The position numbers and the translations under genes are program-made. This document shows, piece by piece, positions 36,867-47,800 of a stretch of 64,000 nucleotides of DNA. Position 1 is the stretch's first letter. Every line of letters begins with the position of its first letter. The notes under the pieces are model-generated. The model had not been told where the DNA came from. It saw only the letters and a list, made by a program, of their open reading frames with translations, and ran no database searches. Origin of the DNA: Marsupella aquatica (lineage: Eukaryota > Marchantiophyta); the NCBI GenBank assembly GCA_973895155.1, contig OZ316898.1, forward strand, positions 558,001-622,000. The letters run 5' to 3'.

Positions 36867-38194
36867 GTGGACTACAATGAGGTCTTTTCACCGGTGGCTA
36901 AGTATTCCACAATTCGGATCTTGTGTCAGCTTGTATTTTTTGGTCTGGTGATGGATCAGATGGATGTTGTTACAGATTTTCTCTATGGCAACTTGGAAGA
37001 GATGATCTTCATGAGACAACCACTAGGCTTTATGAAGAAGGGCCAAGAGAACTTAGTTCGCAGATTGCTCAAGTCCTTGTATGGATTGAAGCAGTCTCCC
37101 AGACAGTGGAACAAGCGGTTTGATGATTTCATGCTTGCTCAAGGTTTTACAAGGATGGTGTATGATCCTTGTGTGTATACAAAATCAGTCAAGAATGATG
37201 TATTCGGTTTCATCATTCTGGTGATCTATGTGGATGACATGCTGATTGTGGCTAAAGATCAATCTGAGGTTGACAGTCTCAAGGCGAAATTGAGTGTTGA
37301 ATTCAGGATGAAGGATCTTGGTAAGGCCAAGAGGATCTTAGGGATGGAGATTTTTAGGAACTCTGAGACTGGACAGTTGTGCTTGAGTCAAGGCCAGTAT
37401 GCGAGGAAAGTACTTGCACGATTCAACATGGAGAACTGTAAGCCAGTGAGTATTCCTTTAGCTTCACATTTCAAGTTATCATCGGCTTTCTCTCCTACGG
37501 ATGCTGTGGAGAAAGGTCTGATGGCTAAGATTCCTTATGAGAAGGCAATAGGCAGTCTGATGTATTTGATGACTTGTACTAGGCCTGACTTGGCCCTAGC
37601 GATGGGCAAGGTTAGCAGATTCATGTCAAATCCAGGGAAGGTACACTGGGAAGCTGTGAAATGGATTCTCAGGTATGTGAAGGGAACACAGGACTATGGA
37701 TTACTATTTGATAACAGATCAGATAGAACGTTGGTTGGCTATGTAGATTCTGACTATGGAGGCTGTCTGGATACAAGGAGGTCTACAACTGGGTTTGTTT
37801 ACACTCTTGGAGGAGGATGTATCAGTTGGAAATCTACCTTGCAGAAGTGCATATCTCAGTTACTACAGAAGCAGAGTATGTTGCAGCAGCAGAAGCAACA
37901 AATGAAGCAATTTGGTTGGATAAGTTGATCGCGGAGATGGGTTTAGAGCATGGAAAAATGACTCTAAACTGTGATAGTCAGAGTGCTCTTCACTTGGCTG
38001 CTAACCAGGTGATGGATAGCATGGTGAAGCACATTGATATCAGGTACCATTTTATCAGGCAAGCAGTGTTTGATAAAACTTTTGAGCTAGTCAAGATTGA
38101 TGGAAAGCTCAATCCCGCTGATGCCTTTACCAAAGTGATTCCTTTGGAGAGTTTCTCAAGACACCGTGCTACTTTGCAGGTTTTGCAGTTGTAG
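36867..38194 (+). pseudogene. pol: copia reverse transcriptase and RNase H, frameshifted
   Basis: Reads VDYNEVFSPVAK, QMDVVTDFLYGNLEE, SLYGLKQSPRQWNKRF, and the catalytic IYVDDML at 37224-37244. RNase H follows with VDSDYGGCLDTRRSTTGF, then after a frameshift near 37840 TTEAEYVAAAEAT, CDSQSALHLA and DIRYHFIR. It ends at 38194. The usual DVKTAFLHG is here DVVTDFLYG, an Ala to Asp change near a catalytic aspartate. The first frame terminates at 37928 while the real frame is the other one. An inactive copy. Confidence 0.93.
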
Positions 38195-38390
38195 TGCAAG
38201 TAGAGTTATTTAGCAATGTGTGACTATTTGTTTATGGATTACTCATTCCTGTTAGGCTACGGCTTAGTTCTAGTTAACCCTTAGTTAACCCTTGTGGTTT
38301 TTAGGGGGAGACCTGGTTTGGTGATTGTCTAGAACTTCTTGCTTAGGATTCCATATGGTAGCATTTAGTCCAGTCCCCAAGACAAGAGTC

Positions 38391-38399
38391 AAGGGGGAG
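38391..38399 (+). promoter_or_regulatory. Polypurine tract of the copia element
   Basis: aagggggag lies two bases before the 3' LTR and would prime plus-strand DNA synthesis. A similar run (agggggaga) at about 38302-38311 may be a secondary tract. Confidence 0.85.
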
Positions 38400-38401
38400 T
38401 T

Positions 38402-38745
38402 TGTTAGATATTGCTCTAGTCTTGTGACTCTTGTGCTAACCACAGTTAGGTTAACTCGGGTTAGGACCTAGCTAAGGTTAGTGGTAGTGCTGTTGTGCAT
38501 ATAGCCAGGGCTGATGCCAGACCCTGGTGGAACAAAGGCTCATTGTTACGGAGCTAGTTGAGAGATAGGGAGAGCTTGTGCTGTGGATGCTTGGTATGGC
38601 CGGTCGGCCTAGAGTGTAGTAAAGCTCTTGTGTGTTCCCGTGGACGTAGCCTCATGTGGAGGTGAACCACGTATCTCTCTGTGTCGACTATTGTGCGTTG
38701 GATGATTCATGGGCTTGCCGTTGCGAATGTCGTCTATGCTCAACA
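38402..38745 (+). repeat. 3' LTR of the copia element (344 bp)
   Basis: Matches the 5' LTR with about seven substitutions and one insertion (ggtcggc after tatggcc). It is followed by the target duplication TGGAT at 38746-38750. Confidence 0.97.
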
Positions 38746-38750
38746 TGGAT

Positions 38751-40677
38751 GAGCATCTTTCAGTTTCTTTAATTGTGTTTTGAGTTATTCTATAGGAAGT
38801 ATGTCGATCATGGGAATATGTATGCTGAACTTCATTATCATTTTATAATCTATGAGCCCATTGCCCATGGGTTGCACAATTGTCATTCATTGTTGCTGTA
38901 ATTTAATCTTTGCAAAGAATTTATTGTTGTGACCATTTTATGCCTGCAGCCCTTGTGTCATTGATCAATGACGTTGTCGCAAAAAAAGAGTTTAGTATTT
39001 AGGGTCAATGCCATTTGAGAAAATTCCTTATAGTGAAAGAATAGAACAGTAAGAATTTTGTTCTCCTCACAATAGATTTTAAAATATTTTTCATTTCTTT
39101 TATAATTTCTTTCAACTCAAAACTGTAATGTGTGCATGTTCTCTCTTTCTATCATTTTCTTTTAAGTGAATAGGGCATCATTCATGTGTCCAAACGTTTT
39201 TAAATGTAATGTGGGCCTACCTAGATTTGCATTTTACACCCACCTACCCATAATAGCCACATCTCAACTCAGTCAACTTCAAATGACCTTGAGATTGGAA
39301 TCTTTTTATGGATGTGCATAGGTCTAGGTGTGGGTTGAGGCGCATCTACGCCCCCAGCTAGAATTTGCTCTTTATTATGCTTTTGGCCAGATGGCTAAGA
39401 AGATTTAAGGTTTAAATCCAATGGTCATAATGAATTTCCTCCAAAAGTGCATTTCATTGGCAGATAATAAGGAAAAAAAGGTAGGATTGTATACTATAGT
39501 ATTTTGAATTTTTTATTGTGGTTTCAACTTATCCCCTCAAATGTTTTTCAAAATGTTTTTCTTTCAAATCCATCTTATTGTTAGTTTGAACACAAATGGA
39601 CACAAGAAGAGCCTGGAAATTCCCCTCAATTAAAGGTACAATGACAACTTACGGTTGAGAGTTTTGAGCTCTCCACAACCAGTGAATATGCACACCTTAT
39701 GCACACCTTTGTGATACTGAATGATTTATGATCAACTCATAACACTAAGATACTGTTAACCACATAATATTCCTCAACTGTTTGACATTATGATTTGATC
39801 TTAATCGTTAATTGTTTTAACTTCAATTACAACTTTAACTGCTAGTGCGCAGGAGGGTGCTTCAGGCCATTTCTCATCTGCGGATTCATGGCTGGACGGG
39901 TCCCACCGGACTCCCACTATCTCTTTTGACCATGCACTTTTGTCATTACAGCGTACTCAAGCTAGGGACATCTATTGTTAATCTCTCACAGTGGGTGCTA
40001 GTGTGCCTCTGCAGGGTTTGCTAGTGTGCCTCTAGGACATTCCCATGCCACTTGCCAATTTACTTTCGAAACTTGGTATGGTTAGCTTTTGCCACATTTG
40101 CTAGGTTTGATGAGGCATTAGTTTTGTTTCCTATTTCTTGGTTTTAGGAGTTTCCCTTTGTTCACTTCTTTTGAGTTTAGTTTTTGTCCGCTTTGGACTT
40201 CGGGTTGTTTGTTCTTTTGTACTCTGTTTGGCCCTTTTCTTTTTGTAAATGGTTTGTATACTTTCTCTAAGGATATAACTTGCAATTGAAATATTAGCTT
40301 TATAAAAAAGAAATTGCACAAACTCCAAGAAAACTCCATAAATAAAAATTATTGAATAACTTACTGTTGGATGACTTAGACATATATGTCAACTGAATTC
40401 GATTCTAGCATTGAGCTTTATTGGCACACTTTAGCCAAACATTGCAAAATCTTGCCCTCCTAGGTCAAGATTACTCGAGACCAAAGACGGCTTTCTTTGG
40501 CTTAGGGTAGAGCTAAATTAGGTAGGAGAGCACTTATTGAACCTGGCTTCAACAACTGTAGATTGCCACCTGTTTTGCCTACATATCACAACTGGCCAAG
40601 GTTTTTAGTTTATTTAATATGATGTCACCTCTTGTCAGCCTCCGGTTTAGTTAAGCAGCCTGGGTTAATAGCAGTTA
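38751..40677. other. AT-rich intergenic, no gene recognised
   Basis: Resumes the pre-insertion sequence right of the copia element. No coding motif was seen. The lysine-rich frame on the minus strand at 40118-40339 is composition-driven. Confidence 0.45.
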
Positions 40678-40715
40678 ATCCATGTCACATCCAAGGGGGA
40701 GGATGTGACATGGAT
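40678..40715. repeat. 15-bp perfect inverted repeat around a polypurine run
   Basis: Arms atccatgtcacatcc (40678-40692) and ggatgtgacatggat (40701-40715) flank the 8-base loop aaggggga. Loop plus right arm (aagggggaggatgtgaca) has the look of a Ty3/gypsy polypurine tract followed by an LTR starting TGTGACA. Confidence 0.8.
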
Positions 40716-41046
40716 GCAAATCGGGTGGCACAACTCACCCTCAATTCCAACCTGCGTTGCCCCTCACCAAGGCAGCCCCTACCCCTTAGGCAGCCGCTAC
40801 CTCCCTTCCTTGGCTCCCTCCGTGGAGCTCTGAGGGAGCACAACATTTGAGTCTCCAGTTTCCACCATTAAGTGGCCCGCTGTTAACTGGGTGGTTAACT
40901 AAACTGGGGGCTGGAAAAAAGAAGCAGCGTAGTAACAAAACTAAAACCATGGCACTTTGCGATATTCAGACAAAAAGGTGACTATATAGTAAGAGCCAGC
41001 TCTGTTAAAGAATAAACAGATACCCCTAACAGCATTCCATACACAC
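40704..41046 (+). mobile_element. Possible LTR of a Ty3/gypsy-like element
   Basis: Starts TGTGACATGG after a polypurine-like run, contains a TATA-like ctatatag near 40982 and aataaa near 41011, and could end at a CA near 41045. No second LTR, primer binding site or coding region was found in the window. The end point and the class are guesses from signals, not from homology. An inverted relative of gtttagttaa...ctgggttaa occurs on both sides (about 40646-40670 and 40885-40910). Confidence 0.35.
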
Positions 41047-41883
41047 AATACTAGTGACCTTATTCACCCCCTGAATAACTATAACTTCAACAGGGGCAAT
41101 TAATTGATGCTGGTTTGAGTGGCAAAGCGAGGGGAGTACTAATACTAATACTTTAGTTCAGCTCATTCAAATAAAATAGTAGTCATTTTAGTTTTGCGTT
41201 TAGGGTATAATCAGCGTTGGTAGGAGCTCGGAGTGTAGTACACAACTGCAATAGAGAATCGGCAGACGATGCACGGAAGCACATTTTGTCAACAAAATTC
41301 ATTCAGATGTTGCTCCCCAAAATGTTGAAGAACATTTCTGGGTACTAAAACAGACACCTACCCAAGAGAACTCTGGGAACTGTATTAAATTCTTCACAAG
41401 CACCCAGATTCTTCACTGGCTTTCAAGAACAAGAACTGTCAAATGCTTTGCAGGCAATCGCCAATAAATACGACAGATCAAAGCCAAACTCAAACTCGTA
41501 ATCAATGAAATGTTGACAATTGAGTCCAACACAAGACCAACGTATGAATACTCACTAAACGAGCTCATAACTATAAATGAGACAATAATCTCACTCAGGC
41601 ATAGAATATACATGTAAGCATAAGGGAATTTTCCCGCTCTCGGTCAGTTGGCTGATCACCCGTCCAAAACTCAGGATACTCCAGTCTGTCCAAGTGCATA
41701 CCTCGTAGCCAGGCAATTGCCCCAACCCAGTCTTCAATCATCACGGAGATGATTCTATACTGAAGTAGGCAGCTAGCGCTAACGGCTGCGAGGGAAATCC
41801 AATCTGAGAAGCACCATTCGGCCAACATCCTCCTCATCACTTTGATATTCCAAGTCCAATCGCCGGTCTGTCTACTCGGGATA
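41047..41883. other. Downstream region of the VIT-like gene
   Basis: Contains minus-strand open stretches (about 41413-41613 and 41595-41903) with hydrophobic residues, but the conserved domain of the neighbouring gene already ends in a stop at 41884. This is probably its 3' untranslated region plus spacer. An alternative terminal exon cannot be excluded. Confidence 0.45.
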
Positions 41884-44800
41884 TTACACACTGGAAAATC
41901 CAATCTGTTCCAGTAGCTGTGCTACAAGGTTTCCTGTTTCATACCCTGCAACGGCTGCCAGGAAACCCGTGACAATAAGGGTGGATATGACTCTAGCAGC
42001 TGACTTGGACTTTACACGGGCCTTCGCGGCCCCCAACAGTACAATGGAGACCAATGCAACCACACAAGTGGCAGCAAATTTGTAGTTCCTACTTTTTACA
42101 CTTCTGAATGAGAACCCATATGTTATCGGAGAAAGAGCCCCAAAGAATAAAAAGGAGATTACGGAAAGACATCCTTGGGTAACACCCTGTCCAACCTCTT
42201 GCTGAAATTGTGTCCGGTTGTTGTAATACAGGGACATCATCTGAACATCCCAAACAGATTAAAATATGTAGTTCAGAAAAGTACGTCTGTTGAGGTGTGA
42301 CAAAGCCAAAGCTGTGCGACTATGCTTAAAAGACACGAAAGTAAAACGATGTAGGGATTCCCCCGCAACAACAATCATTGATGAAGGTTGCTACTCACGG
42401 TGCTCAAGTGTGTGAGAAGTCCAAACACCAGATTGGCCAGGCCAATTGCAATCACTGTGACTGCGCACAGATGAACAGAATAACAAGATGAGACAAAAGA
42501 CAAATTCCGTGTCTTGTGAAGAATCGCGGCCGTGCAAATGTGGCAGGTCATCTGGGAAACAAAGAATTCCTTTATGCAAAGCTGAAAACGGGGAACCTTC
42601 ACCATTTCGTATATGGAGCAGCCACATCGTGGTAGGATTAGAACTGTGTTAAGCACAATTCAAATTTACATTGGATATCTTGCTCAGGACTGATATTGAT
42701 TGCTGGATATTGTGACGATCATTGGATGCATGCTTCTAATACATGCAAGAGACAAGATCCTGCTAAACGAAGGTAGGAAATGAGCAGTTTACTCACTTGT
42801 CTTGGCGTCACCTCCAGATCCTGAGGCCACGACCCCCAGACTGACAAGGGTCACATCAAGACCTCCATGAACAATACTCTTTAAGTATTCTGAAGGGGCT
42901 AGGTCACCTTCGCTTGAGCTTTGACCCTTTGCAATAGCAATTGCTTCTGCAGTGGTGCCACCCTCTACTGCAACAGTGGTTGCAGTACTCTCAATTTCGA
43001 CAACTGTGTGTGGCTTGAGTGGAGCTCCGCCGAGCAGTGGGGTTGTAATGTCATTACCTTCTGTCCCTGGCAACAGTGGCTCTGCGGACGAAATGGTAGA
43101 CAGAGTCAAAACCCTCTCATTGCAATTAATAAAAATTTGTCAGAAGTTTGAACGCAATGATGTTGGCCACTCACCAGGGATGAAAACTATTTAGAAGGAG
43201 ATCTTATGTAGCGTGCGGAAGACATGTTCTAGAGGTCATAGTTCAGAAAGACAGCTAACATGAGAAGGTCCCACTATTGCTAATTGACAGTACCCACAGC
43301 AGTGGCTAATTATGCAATGCCTCTCGTAAGCATTTGATCAAGTAGCCTATGCGAGAGATGGAGAGAAAATGGCCAAGGTACATGAAAGAAGTGAATAAGC
43401 CTTATCGCGTGACTGGTCTATGTGTACATTAAAAGCGACAACAGAATCTTTACAAACAGCTAGGTCAGTATCCAACAGGGTAATATACCTGCAGGGACGT
43501 GATGATCTCTGAGCACATCGTACAAGGAAAACTTGGGGAATGACGGTAGGCAATTGCATCTTTCCCTTGTTCCGTCCAGTGATGGACGGCCCCTGGGCAG
43601 TTCGACTTCGGGAGACACATCTACCCCATTGCCCCCATCTTGCAGATGTCCCTCAAGCCCTTCTGTCACGCCACCAATGTCATTCATTAATCATATGAAG
43701 GGACTAATTAGAGGTTAGCGGTAGCAATGAGGTCTTCCAGGTTTGCTATGAAATAGGATGTCTACCAAAGCTATTCTCAACCGAAATCCGCAGAAACGAC
43801 AAGCTGGCAATAATGATAAGAAGAGCACACCAAACTCACCGCCAACCGGACTGTCTATCGACGGCCCCCACCAACTTAAGATCGGAAAATACGTTGGGAA
43901 ACAATTGCACGACAGGTGCTCATTCTTTGGCTGGTCTTCTACGATTCCTATGGTATTCTCTACTGGTTGGGACACTGCGTTAGGTGAAGCAGCCACATCT
44001 TCGTGGACTAGGTGGTTTGCAATTGCTTGTGCATAGTGTTGAAATTCATCGAGATCCCCTTCTATAACCGGACTGTATTCTACAGGTGCTCGTTCTGGCT
44101 CATCACTAGACCCGGCAGACAAATAGGAGGGAGTGGATGAGACTGTGTCACCGTTGGCGATGTTCAACGGCGGCGATTCAGGTTTTAGCTTCTCAACAGT
44201 ACTGGTGAAGTGCCCATCCTCGATATCAGCCTCGAAGTGATAATTGGACTGATGAATAGTTGCAGAATTGATAACGTCAGCTGGTTTTCCACTGGGTTTT
44301 TCAGTAGTAATTGTCTGACCGGAAACGATGCCTTCGACGTGGATATTTTCGGACACTGTGATTTCAGTCGTCCCGCCGCCGTTTGTTACTGCAATCGAGG
44401 CAAAGTTCAATATCACAGCACTCACACAAAAGTATCTGTCAAAGCCGTAAGAGCCGCAATCATGGTAGCCAACAACGGTATGCTACTCTTTCGCATAAAT
44501 CACAAGCTGAATAGCCAATAAAGCAACTATGATTCAAAGTCAAGAAACTGAAGATACATTCATTGATAATGACGAACAATAGGACAAGATATTTCTGTCA
44601 CATCGATAAGATTGCAATATGAGATATGAGAAGAGCAAAAGGCGCATTCAATTTGAATCACGTCAGTATGTAGTCATATGAAGGACCTGGTCTAGCAGGT
44701 ACAAAGTCCAATCCTTCCGATCCTTCAACGGCAGGGTCTGGTATTCCTGAAACAAATTTAAGCCCGGAAATCCAGTTCAACCTTGGTGGGCAAATGAGGC

Positions 44801-47800
44801 ACCTTCACGAGAAGATTTGTTCAATGCTAAATACGAGAACGTAAGTATGATAAATGTCAGAGACAATGCTGCGCTGTCTTGTCATTGCATGGAGATGAGC
44901 TGAGCACACACCAGTTGTCTCCATTATTGGATCAGTTGAGGCCTCGTCCAGCGGAACTGGCCCGGCCGCAGGTGGGTCTTGGTTGAGAGGTTCTTGAAGC
45001 CCTGCAACAAATTCCCCAAAATCCGATTACATCCTCCAATGATCAGACGTACATCAACTTCTACTCCGTATGTATCAACAGCAGGCATGGTCCAGACATG
45101 ACACACGTTAGGTGATACTCTTGTTGCTGCAACGATAATGCACTTGGAGCCATGACAAGTCCCGCCAACAAAGTGTAAATTAAGAATCAATATCATGAAC
45201 TTGTAAGGAATTCTTGCTTCTCAACAGATCGGTCCTGACCATTTTCGTATGTTGTCATGGTATGTCCCCAGCGAAATGCGGGGAACAAAAGCGGTAAACA
45301 TGCGCAGGTTGCCGACTCTTTGGCCTCTGCTTTCAGATGAGAAGATTGTAAATCCTCGTCGCCATCGACAGTAACCTCGTCAGTACAGCCTGGGGTGGCC
45401 TGGGGTGATGACTGGATTTGGGTATGATCTGGGATTGATCGCCATGAAAAGGTAGATAGCCCGGGTAGGCAATTACAACTTCTGTTCTCTCCACTATCCT
45501 CAGGGACTTGACGCTCTCGGGTCCCTGAAGCACTAGGAATACCTGCAGAAGCTTCCTCGTATTGTTCCTCTCCTGAAAACTCGTAAGTATCCGGGGGAGG
45601 ATGAGTATACACTGGGATTCGTCCCCATGTAAAGGAAGGCAGCTCTGTTAGGCAATTGAAAGTTCCTTTCTCGTCAGCAACCCCCAGGGGTCGAGGCTCT
45701 TGTGTCACTGAAGCAATAGGACTAACTGCCGTGCGTTCCTCGTCTTGTTCCATTTGTGCTGATTCAACCGTATCCAGGGGAGGATGAGTATACACTGGGA
45801 TTGGTCCCCAGGAAAAAGCTGATAGTACCTCTGGTAGACAATTGCAACTTCTTTTCTCACTTCCGTCCTCCAGGACTTGATGCTCTTGCGTCAACAATGT
45901 AGAGGTTTCCTCAGGACTGTCAGTGATCTCCGGGTGAGATGACAAGTCTCCTGGTGAAGGAGACAAATCATATTTGGAAGGTGTTCCCCATGGAAAAGCT
46001 GGCACTGACGCAGGCAACGACTCTGAAGTTCCTCCCTTGTTAGGGTCCTCTACAGGATGGAATTCTCTTGGGGGCCTACGTGTATCTGCGACAGTGTTCG
46101 CTGGAAAAGAACTCTCAGATCGGAATGAGAAAAATGGGAGACATTCGCAGTTTTCCTTTTCTACTGTCTCTCTTTGCTGCGAAACCCCAATTCCGTCAGG
46201 AAGTTGGATAACGGACTCGTGATCCTTATCTGGGAGTTCACCATGCTCCCCGACCCCTTCAGCTTGGTGAGGGTTTGATGCTTCATCCTCTATCTCTGCT
46301 TGAAAATTTGATACTGATGATTCTTCAGTTGCCTCCTCCTTCACAGGAGTCTCCGGTTTGGGGCGTTGCAAATAGCTGAAGCAGCTGACCCGTTCATCCT
46401 CATCTGAAGGAACCTCCTGACCGTGTACGTTACTGACTGGCATTGGCTTTCCAATCGCTGAATTGTCTTCTTCCTTGGAAGTACCTGTAAGTAAGGGTTC
46501 ATGTACGTCAGCGCAAACCCAACGAGCCCGATTAGAAACTTTCATGCTTTAAACTGAACTCCATTTGGATAGAGAGAATGCACGTGTAAATTGAAGAGCT
46601 CAAAAGTGACAAAAAATTCCAGGCCCGTTTATTCGAATGTACCTGAGCTCTTCGACCGTTGTAAATAACTAAAGCAGCTGACTTTGTCATCGTCATCCAA
46701 GGACACCTCATGAACAGACCCAGTATTCACCGGTCGTGGTTCTGGGACCTCCCCAACGACTTCTTCCCTTGCAGTATCTCCAGGAAGGGGTACTTTCAAT
46801 TCTGCAGAACAAACAACTCATACTCATAAAATGCCGCAATCTACACAATGGAGTCCTCTCGGAATTGCAATTAGAGAATGAATACGTGAACGGATGAGGA
46901 GAAAAGTGTCGACGTTTTGGCCTCTTTGGCTGAGAGAAGAATAACCGTACATCAACAAGGTAGAAGGCACTTGTCACTTAGCCATTGTCTAATGGAATTC
47001 AACTTCCTTTCAATATTCGGGGACAATAATAATAATTGCTCAAGATAACACAGCCTCTGAGGCTCAGTTAATTACAATTGGTAATCACTCAACGAGCTAT
47101 GGAAAAGCCTTCAAGCATAGCCACAATCCAATAAGAGATGCGGTTTATTGCCTGAATTTTGCGAATAACGTAGAAAGGGATTGTCTGAAGTTTCCAAAAC
47201 ACGGCATTCTAGCAGGATTCCTGTACCTGGCTTTGACGTCCCTTGTTCCCAGCGGAAAAGCGTTGGAAGACATCGAACTCTCTCCTGGTCTGTCTCCACC
47301 GGCTCGCCAGAAGTTGATGGAGTTTGCTCCTCTGCCCCAGGGACAGAAGATTGGGACACACGCCCTTCTCCAACGCCTGAGACACAAGACGAGAAGATGA
47401 GCTCATACGATGGATCGTGACCTGGTCCTCTAATTTCAAGCCCCGAGGATGTGATGTTGCAGAACAACTTCCGGCTGAGGAGGCACACCCCAAATACATA
47501 GATATCAAATAATTGAACATGTAGCACAGGATGCAAGATGAGTTCCATACCGAAAGTTGAGTCTGGCAATACTCCAGTGAAAAACCTAAGAATCATCCTA
47601 TGAAAAACATTCACCTCTGCGTATGAAGAAAGAAAGGCAAGCGAAACACCCCCAAGTTTCATCGTCACTTTCATCAACTTGGGGAGTTTGATCCTCAACA
47701 CCTCCTGGTCGGCTCATTATCTCCTTGGATTCCCTCCCATGGCCCTCCTGGCCGTGAGTTCTCTTTCTCTTCCTTAGTATAATCCTCTTGGTGACATCTG

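Larger units (their letters stand above)
32022..38745 (+). mobile_element. Full-length but disabled Ty1/copia LTR retrotransposon
   Basis: A 6,724-bp element with TGTTAG...CAACA LTRs, a 5-bp target duplication, primer binding site, gag, protease, integrase, reverse transcriptase, RNase H and polypurine tract in the copia order. The single long coding region is broken by TGA stops at 34045-34047, 34978-34980 and 36864-36866, and by frameshifts near 35657 and 37840. It cannot make its polyprotein as it stands. The two LTRs differ by about seven substitutions and one 7-bp indel over about 340 bp, so insertion is fairly recent but not brand new. At 6.7 kb it is longer than usual for copia, because the untranslated leader between the primer binding site and gag is about 1.5 kb. 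Confidence 0.97.

Noticed and set aside
37817-38194. Separate small gene overlapping the reverse transcriptase
   Set aside because: It is the RNase H end of the copia polyprotein after a frameshift, not an independent gene.
41413-41903. Extra C-terminal membrane exons for the VIT-like gene
   Set aside because: The conserved domain ends at a stop at 41884, and no splice sites joined these stretches in phase.
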